Made by a program: the position numbers and the translations under genes
The notes under the pieces: model-generated
Database searches by the model: none
Seen by the model: the letters and a program-made list of their open reading frames with translations, nothing else
Told to the model about the DNA's origin: nothing
DNA from: Ichthyophis bannanicus
Lineage: Eukaryota; Chordata; Amphibia; Gymnophiona; Ichthyophiidae
Direction of reading: 5' to 3'
Assembly (NCBI GenBank): GCA_033557465.1
Contig: CM066033.1
Location: 386,267,289 to 386,331,288 of the forward strand
DNA: 64,000 bases
In this document: piece by piece, positions 40,490 to 52,259 of the stretch
Layout: every line of letters begins with the position of its first letter
Position numbering within the stretch: position 1 is the first letter of the stretch

Positions 40490-41880
40490 GTTGGTTTTTT
40501 TTTTTGTAATAATCTCTTTATTAAACAAAACTGTACAAAATCCGAACTGGCAAGCAAAACCAGAACAAAACTGGGCGGGACACCATGGTGACACTTACAT
40601 GGTACCCCAATTTCCAAGACATGCAGCCACTAAACAAGCAGTCAACTGCCTATATGCAAATCATTCCAAAAACATAAGCATCTTGTCCATTATACTTTCA
40701 TCATGTTTTCAGTATAAATGGGACCCCACTCCCTTGGGCAGTTGACCGAACAACTATCCCTCAACCCTCGATCATATCCAGACTCCCTACCTTATCACGA
40801 GACAACCCCCCCCACACACACACACACACACACACACTGCCAAGGTGGTCTCGGATGCAATGGGCTGGTTTGTGATTTCACAAAATCCCCTTCCACAAAT
40901 ACAAGTGTTCGGGGGACGCTCTGTCAGCCCATTGCTGCTTTCGCAGCACTTATCAAAGTCTGCACATAGGGGCAAGCTAGGTCCACAGACTCAAACACCC
41001 TTGATGTCCCACTGGGGAAAATCTGAAAGTGGGCTGGGTACTGCACTGTAAATTTAATGTGTGTGTTCACTAGCTGCTGACAAATGCCTGCATACGCTCG
41101 GTGTCTCTGGTTCAACAACGAAGAATAATCTTGCGAGAACCGGATTCTCATTCATGTTGAATGTGCCCCACTGCGCGAGCTGCCCTCAACACATTTTCCT
41201 TCTAGGCATAATTCAGAAATCACGCCATGACTATACAGAGCCTCTGCTCCTGTGCACGGATCAGGCACACCCGATGCACATATTCAATGATAAGAGCACC
41301 AGTCGACTCCCCCCAGGCGCAAAGTCAGCAGCAGTAGGGTTTCCAGATATCCCCTGAGCTCCAACTCCTTCACAGATTCTGAGATGCCTGCCAGATGCAA
41401 ATTATTGCTACAGCTCCGATTTTTCTAAATTGTTGAGTTTGTCAGCCTGCTTAGTCACAAGATACATTAGCCACTGCAGCTCTTTTCCCGCTTGCTGTGA
41501 TATCTGTTGCTCAGCCTGCTGGAGCTGGTTCCTGAATGATTTAGTCAGTCTGTCAAGCTTACCGTTCATCTCTTCAAATTTATTACTTAGTGCTCCCGCA
41601 ACCGCTATAGTGACGTCTTCTACGAGGGCTGTTTGTGTCGGGGAGTTTGGAGGAGCCAGGGCATCCGCCATTTTGGATGGCTCCTGCATGTGCTTGTCTC
41701 GCTCTCTCCTTGTCAATTTCATTGGTTTATTCTTGTGGTGGGTAGCCTGGAGGCCAGTAGGGGTCACCTCGTCTAGTCTCCAACACTTCTAGTGGTAAGT
41801 AAAACGGAGCGACAGCAAGTTTGCCAGCAAAATTGGGGGATAGCTCCAGAGAGAGCTCAGAACACATCTGTTCTCTCCTA
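40490..41880 (-). mobile_element. L1-type ORF1-only retrocopy (second)
   Basis: On the minus strand, 41408-41767 encodes an ORF1 N-terminal region (basic start, a KMADALAPPNSPTQTALVED segment, then a heptad-rich coiled coil with KLDRLTKSFRNQLQQAEQQI). 40924-41151 encodes the C-terminal domain (RIRFSQDYSSLLNQRHRAY...GICQQLVNTHIKFTVQYP). About 430 bp of 3' region follows, with AATAAA (minus strand at 40517-40522), and then poly(A) at 40495-40505. No ORF2 lies between ORF1 and the tail. The poly(A) tail is consistent with retrotransposition of a short transcript. Confidence 0.68.
40809..40838. repeat. (AC)n microsatellite
   Basis: CCCCCCCC followed by about thirteen CA units, within the 3' region of the second L1-type retrocopy. 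Confidence 0.9.
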
Positions 41881-42419
41881 ACACATCACTTTGACCTTCT
41901 GGTTTGAGGTTTTATATTCTTTTTTTTTCTTTTTTTTTTTTTTTTGTATTTGAATTATTTCTCACTTTGAACAATATTGATGAAGGCAAGTAATCAAGTT
42001 AAATAACTAACCTCATTACAAAAGGATTGGGCATTATATTCCTATGGGCCCTGCAGCAGATAACATGTGATCATGGCATTAGCACACACTGAAGATTAGT
42101 AAATGACCATGTTAGGGATTCATCGAAGCATACAATTTGACCAGGGCTTCCCAAAGTTTTTCACACTACTGCGCTTTCTACAGTTTAAGGACACCTAAAA
42201 TAAGTATACCTTCATTAGGAATAACAGATCCATGTATGACGTGATAAATTCTAATCCATAAGTGATTGGTTTGCAGCTTGCCATGCTGTGAGGATTTGTG
42301 TGCATCAGTGATGCTGAGGGCTTTGCTATTGGTAGCTTAACTACTGGCAGGATCTCCCAAGATGGACAGCTGAGGTGCTAGACCAAGACAAACCACCCAT
42401 CTGGGCAGCAGCAGAATGG
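41881..42419. other. unassigned, with poly-T runs
   Basis: T-rich runs at about 41921-41945. The rest (41950-42330) has no recognisable family. It may include the 5' region of the following RTE element. Confidence 0.4.
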
Positions 42420-42639
42420 GACAGGGTTGGCGGCAGAGGATCACATTTCTGTGACAACGGCAACAACACTAAAATTAAATTGTGCGGAAGAATCTTGCCA
42501 CAAAAAAACAATGAATAGTCGCAACAAAACAAATTGCACTATAGTGCTGGAAGATGAGACCCCCAGGTCGGAAGGAACTCAACTGGCTACTGGGGAGGAG
42601 CTGAAGACTTTTCAGAGTAAAGTCAGCATTTATGATGTG

Positions 42640-43350
42640 GTTAGATCAAAGCCCTCGGGACATCTGACTGCTGATGTAGCTGTGCATGAAATGAGAGTCA
42701 GAAGCTGCAAAGATGTCTTACATATTGTGACATGGAACGTACGAAGCATGAACCAAGGGAAGTTGGGAGGTGGTCAAGAATGAAATGGAACGTGTACAAC
42801 TTGATCTGTTGGGTGTCAGCGAACTGAAATGGACTGGCATTGGGCACTTTGCATCTGATGATCACATGGTCGTCTATGCTGGAAATGAGAGACAAAGAAG
42901 AAATAGTGTTGTATTTATAATTCAGAAGAAACTTGCAAGAACTGTCATGAAATACAATGCAATCAGTGAATGCTTAATTTCTATTCGTCTATGAGTCATG
43001 CCTATCAACACCACTATAATTCAAGTATATGCCCCACAACAGCTGCAGAAGAGGATGAAATTGATGAGTTCTATGAACAAGTACAAGCTGAAATTGACAG
43101 AACATGCAAACAGGATATCCTGATAGTCATGGATGACTGGAATGCAAAAATTGGCAACAAAGAAGAAGGCAAAATAGTTGGAAAATATGGACTTGGCAAC
43201 AGAAATGAAGCTGGAGAAAGACTGATAGAATTCTGCAAGACCAACAATCTATTCATCTCAAACACAGTCTTCCAGCAACACAAGCAGCAACTGTACACAT
43301 GAACTTCACCCAATGGATTATACAAACATTAAATTGACTTCATCTGTGGA
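42640..43350 (+). pseudogene. RTE endonuclease domain, broken
   Basis: VTWNVRSMNQGKL (the N of the active site) near 42730, DLLGVSELKWTGIGHF (catalytic Glu) near 42805, IQVYAPTT near 43020, and DILIVMDDWNAKIGN near 43120, where active enzymes read GDWNA (here Gly is replaced by Asp). Further on come GLGNRNEAGERLIEFC and TVFQQHKQQLYTW. Frame changes near 42775, 42995 and 43300. Confidence 0.85.
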
Positions 43351-43869
43351 AGTCAATGATGGAAAAGCTCTATAACATCAACAAAGACAAAACTTGGAGA
43401 GCTGACTGTGGTACTCAAGCTAAAGTTGAAAAAGAACAAGCCACTCATGAATATAGCAAAATATGACCTTGAGAATATACCGCTGGAATTTAAAGACTGC
43501 CTGCAAAATCAATTTGCTGCTTTAGATACAAATGCCAGAGCTCCATAAGAGTTATGGGATGGCATCAAGAAGGTTGTGTTGGAAGAAAGTGAGAAGTCGC
43601 TACAAAAGGTGAAAAAGCAAAAACAGCCAAAAGGGTTGACCGAACAAAACTCTGAAAATTGGCCAGAAACACAGAGAAGCTAAAGCCAGAGGAGAAAGAG
43701 AGGCAATCGCAGAACTCAACAGAGATTTTGAATGTGCAGCCAGAAAAGACAAGAGAAGTACTACAATGACGCATGCAAGGAAATAGAAGCAGAAACTATT
43801 AGAAAAAGAACAAGATCGGCTTTCCTAAAGCTACGAGAGATAAAGAAATAATTCCAACCTCAAATCGGA

Positions 43870-44728
43870 ATGTTGAATGATGCTGAGAAGATCAAGAAAA
43901 GATGGAAAGAATATACAGAGTTTTTATATGATAAAGATCAAGTGGACCAACAGCCATTTCAACCTGTACCTTATGATCCAGAACCCTTGGTGATGAAAGA
44001 AGTTGAAGTAGCATTGAAAGCCTTATCAAAGAACAAATCACCAGGCATTGATGGCATTCCCATAGAAGTATTACAGCAATTTGATGCAGCTGTTACCATA
44101 CTTACAAGGCTCTGCCAGGAAATTTGGAAGACAACATCATGGCCTACTGACTGGAAAAGATCTCTGTTTATACCAATACTAAGAAAGGTGATCCAACTGA
44201 CTGGAAATTATCGCACAGTCGTTCTTATCCCTACCTGAAGTGCAAGCAGGGTTCAGAAAGGGTGAGGAACAAGAGACGACATTGCGGATGTGAGATGGCT
44301 CCTTGAAAAGACTAAATACCAAAAGGATATCTATATGTGCTTTGACTACAGCAAGGCTTTTGACTGTGTAAAACATGAGAAACTTTGGGCCACATTAAGA
44401 AGCATGGGTATACCAGAACACCTGATCGTTCTCTTGCACAACCTTTACATTGATCAAGAAGCAACAGTTTTAACAGAACAAGGAGAATCAGAATGGTTTA
44501 AAATCAGCAAAGGTGTACCCCTACCTGTCTAATTTATATGCAGAACAAATCAACAGAGAAGCAGGACTATATGAAGACAACAGAGGTATGAAGATTGGTG
44601 AGAGACTCATCAGTAACCTTCGATATGCTGATTATACCACATTACTGGCTGAAAGTGAAGACGATCTGAACATTTGCTTCTCAAGATCAAGGAACACACA
44701 ATTTCTCATACAGAGAGAAATCTCATAA
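43870..44728 (+). pseudogene. RTE reverse transcriptase, broken
   Basis: NKSPGIDGIPIEVLQ (43870-44238), WPTDWKRSLFIPI, GNYRTVVLIPT, then after a deletion EVQAGFRKG-like and YMCFDYSKAFDCVKHEKLW (44290-44532), and NLRYADYTTLLAESEDDL (44513-44728), where the catalytic box YADD has become YADY. The segment between GVP and SNLYAEQ is missing about a dozen residues. Confidence 0.85.
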
Positions 44729-44730
44729 AT

Positions 44731-45351
44731 CATGTAAACTGTATATATATCTACAAGTAACGGGACAGAACCAGCAAACCTAAAAGGAGGGGTGGGAACC
44801 ACAACAGTTATCCAAGAGACATTTAATGGAGGTGAATTTGCAAGCGATCGAGTGTGCCATTAGACATCTGTCTAAACATGGACGACATATCAAATTGGAA
44901 GAATCATGTGTTGGGATATTATAAGACAGTCACTAACTCACAGGGTAGCAGCACAGAAAAATCTCTCCATACGATCACTACAGTTGTACCCTAGAAACTT
45001 ATGAAAGCTGTAGGGTGGCGGAAAACTGTTAGAATAATTTCTAACCACACATACTTAGCAGTCTTTTCAATTGAGTGGCTTGTTTTACCTATCTTCCATA
45101 AAATCATAGCAATAGTGCAGTATAGATTGTACTAAAAAATAAAAATGCATAAAACTAAAAACCAGAGTAACCTACAACTTGAAACCCAAAATATAAACTC
45201 CTAAAATAAATTAAAACATTAGGCAATAGGCCACACAAAAATTACAGGACCCCACTCAACACAGTAATTGGAATGTGAAATGTACAAAGTGGCGTATTTG
45301 ACCCATGTATTAAAAAAAAAATGTTAAGACGTAAACGATGAATAATTAATA
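44731..45351. other. unassigned AT-rich region
   Basis: May contain the 3' non-coding part of the RTE element (44730-45010). No gene or known repeat end recognised. Confidence 0.4.
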
Positions 45352-45640
45352 GGGAGGAGTGGCCTAGTGGTTAGGACACCTCAGGCTGGAGGGCCAGGGG
45401 TTCAAGTCCCACTTGGGGACAGCAGTCTCAGGCCGGAGGGACTGGGTTTCTAGCCCTATAGGCACTCCTTGTGGCCTAGGGCAAGCCACTTAACTCTCCA
45501 TTGCCTCAGGTACACATAAATTGTGAGCCCTATGGGGACAAGGGAATGTATCCAGTATGTTTGTTGTGATTGCATAATGTAAACCGCTTTGATTGAAGGA
45601 TAAGGCGGTATAGAAAACTGGTTAAAATAAGTAAATAAAA
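45352..45640 (+). mobile_element. tRNA-headed SINE, family B, with hairpin tail
   Basis: Head GGAGTGGCCTAGTGGTTAGGACACC with B box GGGTTCAAGTCCC, a GCCGGAGGGACTGGGTTTCTAG phrase, CTTGTGGCCTAGGGCAAGCCACTTAAC, then a GTGAGCCCTATGGGGACA block. It ends with a hairpin (ACCGC 45583-45587 with GCGGT 45605-45609) and AAATAAGTAAATAAA. Confidence 0.83.
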
Positions 45641-46059
45641 TATATAATAGACATAAATAATAAGAAAATATATATAATGTGTAAGAGAATAAAATGTGTT
45701 TAAGTTATGCATACCTAAGAAACACAAATGCAGCAGGATAAAAACAAACCGTAAAACAATGGCGATCATGAAAAATACCGTGGAAAATTCTATTGATTTT
45801 ATATATGGAGGAATAATAAACTTCTGATCTGTAAGAAATGATGTGTTTATAACATTGAGGTTATCACAGAAAAACTGGCAAATCCACTTCTTGATTAAGG
45901 TTTTTGGGTTGTATTGTACCCATCTCATGAATCAATTTCTGTTCCAATCTGAGTAGTCTTGTTCACAACTCCACTATGCTAGTGTGGACGTACCTGTTTT
46001 AGCACAAGAAATTTGAGGTCAAGAGGGCTGTGTGATGCTTCTATCTAATGATCTACTAA

Positions 46060-46230
46060 AGGTTTCTAAACTGCTGAGCAGAAAATGGCACTACGGTGCT
46101 CGGTGATCCTGCTTTTGATACTGCGGCTAGTCTTTCCGATATACAAACGATCACATGGTCATTTGATCAAATAAATGATGTTTTCAGAATTGTAATTTTG
46201 TAAAGCCCATGAGAGGATACTGGATCTGTA
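46060..46230 (-). pseudogene. GIY-YIG endonuclease domain of Penelope-like element
   Basis: The minus strand reads CDRLYIGKTSRSIKSR followed by ITEHRSA, the GIY-YIG family core: a Tyr-Ile-Gly start, the conserved Arg, and the EHR helix. It is preceded by an IIYLIK-like strand. It lies C-terminal to the RT, as in Penelope, Neptune and Poseidon elements. Confidence 0.82.
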
Positions 46231-46525
46231 TTACAGGGTGGACAAAGGACCCCTCTGTGGTGATAAGTGGGCAAATGGAGCAGGAGCCACATTTAAAATG
46301 ACTAACAGTTGGTAGTTTTCTCTGAGGAATAGGTAATGCAGAAGGTACCAGAATATTAGATAAATTAGGATTCCTCTAGTAGACTAGTCCATTCTTGGAA
46401 TTCAAACCCTGGAATGGTCTGAATGACGTGCCACTCCTGTTTCAAGATGGAAGTGATTTTCTTGGAATGAGTGGAAAACAAATGGGGCAAATAATTTTGT
46501 TGTGTGGAGACTTGTCTTTTTTGCT

Positions 46526-47480
46526 TTAAGGAGTGTATCTTGGTCTGTGTCTTAGCTCTCTGGTATGCCGTCTGGATAAACTTCTAGGATAGCCCTTTTG
46601 GCTGAAATGTGTGTCAAGGGTATGGGCATTATTCTCAAAATCAGCCCGATTGGAACAAATGTGCCTGATGTGTAGGTATTGGCTAACTGGTAGATTATTT
46701 TTAAGAAAACGATTATGAAAGCTGCGATAATCCAAGAAGTGGTTGTGATCGGTTGGTTTCCTAAAAAGGTCAGTTTGGAATCCCGCCTTGGTCTTAATAA
46801 TCATAATATCCAGACAAGCAATCTCCCTCCTGTCGAACTGAACTTTGAACTTCAAGTTACAATCCAAGGTATTGATCCACTCAAGGAATTCTTCAAAACA
46901 TCATGTTCTCCATCTCAAATCAAGAGGACATTGTCTATGTAACATTGCCATAATTTCACATGGGGTTTGTAAACGTATTGTGTAGGGAAGTGTCACAGAT
47001 TGTGCCACATATAAGTTGGCCACATCTGGTATCATTGACAATCCCATTGTTACAACCTTCATCTGTTTATAAAACAGACCGTCAAATCAAAAATAATTTT
47101 CCAAAAGTGCTAGACTAGCAAGTTGTATCAAGAATGTTGAAATCTGTGTTGTGTGCATGAGTATAACATCTGTTCTATAATTATGGATCGCCTGTCATTG
47201 GGGAATATTCGTATACAATGATTCAGTATCAAGGATAACTAAAATTACCCCATCATGGTATCCTGTAAAAGTCTGTAAAATTTGGATAACATGTGCCAAA
47301 TCTCTGGTGAAGGATAGGATCTGTGTGACGAAAGCGCATAGTAAAATATCTAAAAACTGAGAAATAGGTTCAAAAAGAGAACCAATGGCTGAAATCATGG
47401 GGCGCATGGGTAGGTTCACTGTAGATTTACATATCTTGGGTAAAATATAAATGGGTACCACTGGATGGGGCACTGTTAAA
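46526..47480 (-). pseudogene. Penelope-like reverse transcriptase, broken
   Basis: IYILPKICKS and MRPMISAIGSLFEPISQFLD (47195-47473), VILDTESLYTNIP (first catalytic Asp; active copies read LDVxSLYTNIP), then near 46930-46950 a catalytic box reading YIDN where YIDD is expected, followed by a stop in place of Trp. It then continues LDCNLKFKVQFDRREI, FRKPTDHNHFLDY and LPVSQYLHIRHICSN (46526-46867). The blocks match Penelope-like RT closely. Confidence 0.85.
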
Positions 47481-48465
47481 AAAATCAGCTACGGTAGCCT
47501 TGGTAAGGTAGCCTACTTCACTTCCAAGTGAAACCAAAGAATCAACTTTATTTTTAAAGAGCGGTGTCAGATCACGATCCAATTGAGTGTAAAAGCTTTT
47601 TAATTTCAGCCATATAATCTGTGCCGTTCATCACCAATATAGCCCCTTCTTTATCAATTGGTTTTATGACTATTTTTAATTTGTTCTTAAGGAATCTAAG
47701 TCACCTTCTGTTCCAGAGAGATATTATGGTAGGTGTGGTGATAATTAATTTCGAGATCAGAGAAAGGTTTGAGAACAGTCTGTTCAAATACATCAATGGC
47801 CTAATTTCCCCCAGATGGGGGTATCCACGTGAACCGACTATGTATAATGGATTAATGTGGAATTCAGATTGTTTGTTTATTTTAAAAGTCCTTAATTTTG
47901 AGTTTCCTTATAAACTTGAATAGATCTACTTGGGTGTTGAATGAATCATAACAAACAGAGGGGACATAAGAGAGACCTTTATTCAATACCTCCAACTGCA
48001 CTGCTGTTAGACATCCGATAAATTTAGTACACTATCATTCACTCCTGGTAGGAGACCCTCAGGGTTTCCAATTGCGATCTCCCTGTCTGCCTCTCCCCTT
48101 GTATTGGAACCTGCGATGGTCCACTTTGTTTTCTTGTTCCGCTTTCTTGGGCGGTGGACGGAGTTGGACTTTCCCTCTGCCCTTCCATAATTGGTACATT
48201 GAAAAATCCAATTTATTCATGTGTTTATCCAAATTAAAAAGGGGTGCAGAGGGATCAATAGGGTTCTAAGAATGGCTTCTACTCTGAACCGGTGCAACTG
48301 TCTCCTCCATGGGTTCCTCTCTATCAGCTGATTGTCTCTTCCTATTATTGTTTCTATATCTCCTATGGTTCTCATTGGAATATCCTTTTTTTTTTTTCTC
48401 CAAGGGTAAAAATATCCAAATTTTTAGTCCTCTTTATCAGTCTAAAATTGGACAGCTTTTTTTTT

Positions 48466-48882
48466 TTAATCTTTGATCTCCTTTTTATAGTCATCCAGGT
48501 TCTTATTATAATATGCCAAGAGTTTCTTGTATCGAGTATCATGTTCTTGTAAAGACTGCAGCTTGACCCTAATGTCATCCTTACATTTTTCAGTCTTCTT
48601 TGATGTCTGGATGAGGAAGCTCATGAAATCTAAGGAACATTTGTTCAATATTGCATTCCAGTTGTTGACAAATGAATTGTCATCTAAGTACATACGTGGT
48701 GCCTTGTATACTGTATATACAGAGACCTCTAGGTATGACCTTAGCTCTGCAACAGTCGAGAAGGAAGGCAGAATGAATCTCCTCCCTACATTTTTCTGGG
48801 TGAGGTGAACAATATTCTCCTGGATATTGTCATTGTTGGCAGTATCATCTTTTTGGGTAAAAATTGGTTCCTCCAGTAACAT
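48466..48882 (-). pseudogene. Penelope-like N-terminal region
   Basis: An open frame of 138 codons upstream of the RT. It is charged and predicted helical (KKTEKCKDDIRVKLQSLQEH), with no named domain. Position and orientation fit the N-terminal extension of Penelope-like ORFs. Confidence 0.55.
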
Positions 48883-49059
48883 TTGTTAAATCTTATCTTC
48901 ACTGTAGCTATGAACGTCCTTCCAGGGTGTAAACATGATGTAAAAACCACAAGAAGTAAAGAGCGTCTAACTTTATTTTTAGCTTTCACCTAGTATTTAT
49001 TCATTACTAAAGGACATAAATATATACAGTCAGTTTTAATGGTGATTTCAACATGGATA

Positions 49060-50650
49060 TTTATTTATTTTATTTATTTAATAGTTCTTCTATACGCTGT
49101 GTCTACAATTCACAGCGCTTTACATAGAATGGATAGAAACTTACATCAAACAATTCTTAACAAAGTAAACTGAACCAATTAAGCTATAAAACATTTGACA
49201 AAGCAATAGAGAAACCGTTGAACGTAAACCTTGGAAACTTTGGTAACAAAGCTAACTGTACAAAGTAATATACAAAGGGGATAGTAGGGAAAGAGCTGTG
49301 TTGCTCTGTAGATTGTATAGGTAATGTGCTTGTGGGCTTGGTGAGGGTTCTGGAGGCCATTGTTATAGTCACTGCTCTGTGTGAGGGGCTATAAAGGTGT
49401 GGCTAGGTGTCAGAGCCGAAGAACTCCCAGAAGAGGAGGGTCTTTAGCTTACAGCGAAAGTCTCCAGTGTCTGTGAGGGAGTGAAGCTCTGGGGATAGTG
49501 AGTTCCAGATGGTTGGGGCGTAGAAGCGGAAAGCTCTGTTGGAAGTAGAGGTGCTGGTGTGGGTGATTGAGGTAGGTACTGTGAGGAGAGAGTGGTTTGT
49601 GCTTCTACGCAATCTTTGGCATTGAGGTTTGTCAAGCAGAGCCTGTAGAGAATCTGCAGAAAGCTGGAGGATTGTCCTGAAGACTGTTAGCACCACCTTG
49701 TACCTCACTCTGCTGTAGATGGGGAGTCAGTGTAGCTGCTTCAGTATGGGTGACGTGGTCGTGATGGCTGCATCCTGTGAGGAGTCAGGCAGCTACATTC
49801 TGAGCAAGCTGCAGAGGCTGTAATAAAGATTTTGGAATGCCCTGATAGATGAGGTTAGCAAGGTCAAAGAGGGGGTGATGAGTGCCTGGCAGAGATTTCT
49901 GAAGTCTGCAAAGTCAAGGAGTGGTTTAAAGTTCCTCAGAGTTCTGATACAGTGATATACTGCTCTGGTGACGTTCTTGATGTGTGTGTTAAAGTTCAGA
50001 TTCTGATCCAGAGTTATGCTCAGATATTTTACTTGCTGTTTTACTTGTAGAGTTAGATTTGCAAAGTTTTTATTGTAGATGGAGGGGAGAAGGCGCAATG
50101 CCTGGTTATAAACAGTACTTCGGTCTTGTCGGGATTGATGCATAGGTTGTGGAGACTAAGTCAGTTGATGACCGCCTCTAAGCATCTGCTGATTGTGGAG
50201 TAATCTGGGTTGTTGGTACCATGTATTCTCATTTTCTAAAAGTTCAAGTTAACTAAAGTTCCATGTAAAACAGCTTTGCCACGCTGTTACGTTTTTGTTC
50301 TCTGTGAACCGTCTTGAATTGATGAGACGGTATATAAAAACTGTTATTTAAATAAATAAAATAATGCTGAGCCCTATGGCAATCCATGGAGGAGCTTGAA
50401 TGGAATTGAAGTCTGTGATCCTATTGTGACTTGAGAGCAGTCTGAGAGATATAATTGGAACCATTGTAAGATCTTTCTTAGGCCAATTTTGTGTGGTCAT
50501 ACTATGAGCTGGGGGTGTGCAGTGGAATAAAAGGCTATGGCCAGGTCCAGAAACACTAGGATAAATCAATGTTAGGCTTTCTCTGTGCCAATGATCAGCA
50601 TCTTGAGGAAGGATGCTAGAAGTGGCTCTGTTAAACATGATTTGTGTATT
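49060..50650 (-). mobile_element. L2-type LINE, degraded
   Basis: The minus strand carries RT near 50400-50560 (VFLDLAIAF..., LQWFQLYLSDCSQ, VTIGSQ...F, LLHGLP*GSAL blocks), the VKYLSITLDQNLNFNTHI block (49793-50143), and the C-terminal RAFRFYAPTIWNSLSPELHS block (49403-49708). The 3' end near 49060-49130 has a hairpin (CGCTGTG/CACAGCG) and AAATA repeats. It is interrupted at about 50228-50364 by a short plus-strand insertion. Confidence 0.8.
50228..50364 (+). mobile_element. short LINE/SINE tail inserted in the L2-type LINE
   Basis: It ends with GTGAACCGTCTTGAATTGAT...GAGACGGTATATAAAAACTG and AAATAAATAAA, the same hairpin-plus-A-rich ending seen on other elements (stem 50308-50314 with 50325-50331), but in plus orientation. 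Sequence on both sides reads as the minus-strand L2-type RT. Confidence 0.65.
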
Positions 50651-50944
50651 CATACTATTTATTTTTATATTTTGCCTTTGGTGCCATTATTTATTTATAT
50701 TTTATGTATTGTTTTATCTCTTGTCATATTGTTTTAATGATTATTGATTTGCTATTATGATTTTATTTTACTGTTTATTTATAGAGGTCTTAGTCCCCTG
50801 AAGAAAGCTCCCAGCCGAAACACATGTCTGGCCGACTTCACGTTTGGATTAATAAACTGGACCTTCCACAGTGATCTGTTGCCCTGCTCTTTGTTTGGAC
50901 CAGCGATACATTTACAGGTGAAGAAATGCAGCTTATAAGGAAAA
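50651..50944. other. AT-rich stretch, possible Penelope-type tail
   Basis: T-rich repeats at 50655-50785, followed by CCTGAAGAAAGCTCCCAGCCGAAACACATG. This resembles the 'CCTGAAGAAGxxxxxxGCCGAAAC' phrase that I associate with the ends of some Penelope-like elements. Weak call. Confidence 0.35.
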
Positions 50945-51180
50945 AAAATCACCCTTCCTGCAGTTAAATATGGTGGAAGTTCATAATGTTGTGGGGCTGT
51001 TTTGCTGCCTCAGAAACTGGAGTCTTGGAACTTATTAAAGAATCATGAAGTCTGAGGACTACCAAGAAATTTTGGAGCAAAATGTGCTACCTATTGTCAG
51101 AAAGCTAGGTCTGGGTTGAAGGTCATGGGTTCTCCAGCAGGACAGTGACCGAAAACATACATCTAAATTGCACAGACATC
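50945..51180 (+). pseudogene. Tc1/mariner transposase fragment
   Basis: Broken frames read TVKYGGSS..MLWGCFAASETGVLELIKES-like sequence with shifts, then KSEDYQEILEQNVLPIVRKLGLG and RSWVLQQDSDRKHTS. The last block is the second catalytic Asp region of Tc1 transposases (consensus QQDNDPKHTS). It is cut off at 51181 by T-rich sequence and the 3' end of LINE copy C. Confidence 0.82.
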
Positions 51181-52259
51181 TTTTTTTGTTTTCTCGTATA
51201 CCTTTGAAAATACTATTAGAAACATAGAAACATGACGGCAGAAAAAAACCCTCATGCCCTATCTAGTCTGCCCTCCCATATCAACTACAATAGTCCGCTT
51301 TTTTCCTTTAGAGATCATCTGTGTTTGTCCCATGCTTTTTTGAATTCAGATACTGTCCTCATCTCTACCACCTCCACCAGGATACTATTCCACACATCTA
51401 CCACTCTTTCCGTAAATAAATATTTCCACTTATTACTCCTGAGTCTATCCCCTTTCACCTTCATCTTACGTCTCCTCATAGCAGAGCTTGCTTTCAATCA
51501 AAAGAGGCTCTTTTGTGCATTTATGCCACGTAGGTATTTAAACAGCTCTATCATATTACCCCTATCCGCCTTTCCTCTAACATATACATATATTAAGATA
51601 TTTAAATCTGTCCCCATATGCTTTATAACGAAGTCCACTAACTATTTTAGTGGCCATCCTCTGCACTGACTCCAACCTGCTTATATCCTTTTGAAGGTGT
51701 GGTCTCCCGAACTGCACACAATACTCCAAATAAGGTTGCATCAGCGACTTATGCAGAGGCATAATCGACTCCTTTTTTTCTGCTGCCCATTCCACTTCCT
51801 ATGCACCCAAGCATCCTTCTGGCTTTTGCCATCACCTTTTCTACTTGTTTAGCCTGTTTTAGATCAGCCGAAACAATCGCACCCAGGTCCTGCTCTTTTT
51901 GTGGACAGAAGTACTTTGCCCCCTACACTGTACCCAGGGGTGGCTCTATAATGAGGCAGAGTGAGGCAGTCGCCTCAGGCAGCAATGTTTTGGGGGTGGC
52001 AACAAATGCCCCCAAAGCAGCCGCTTAACTCTGCCTTTAAACTTCAGGAAAAAAAAAAAGGTGGAAGGCTGCTGCCACTGCTGCTTGGCAGCGGCAGATT
52101 CAAACCCTGCTGCCACCCCCCCTCACCCCCACGGGAGACCCTGCAACTTGCTTGCTGGTCAGCGGCCCGGTTCTCCAGAGCTGCGAGAGAACTCTTTCCT
52201 TTCTTTCCCGCGGCTCTGTTAAAATTGAGACCGGCAGCGCCACTGAGGGTAAACAGCAT

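Larger units (their letters stand above)
42420..44730 (+). mobile_element. RTE-type LINE (BovB-like), degraded
   Basis: The plus strand encodes an apurinic-type endonuclease followed by RT in the order and with the blocks typical of RTE/BovB elements. At least six frame breaks and two internal deletions are visible (in the RT near 44215, and where the GVRQGCxLSP block should be, near 44520). The 3' end is not clearly defined; about 44730 is the last matching coding sequence. BovB elements are known for horizontal transfer among vertebrates, but this copy is old. Confidence 0.82.
45660..48960 (-). mobile_element. Penelope-like retroelement, degraded
   Basis: The minus strand encodes, in order, an N-terminal region (48466-48882), RT blocks (47473 down to 46526) and a GIY-YIG endonuclease (about 46230 down to 46060). 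This RT-then-GIY-YIG order is diagnostic of endonuclease-positive Penelope-like elements. It is frame-broken many times. End sequences are not clear; the AT-rich frames at 45530-45928 may be its 3' region. Confidence 0.85.
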
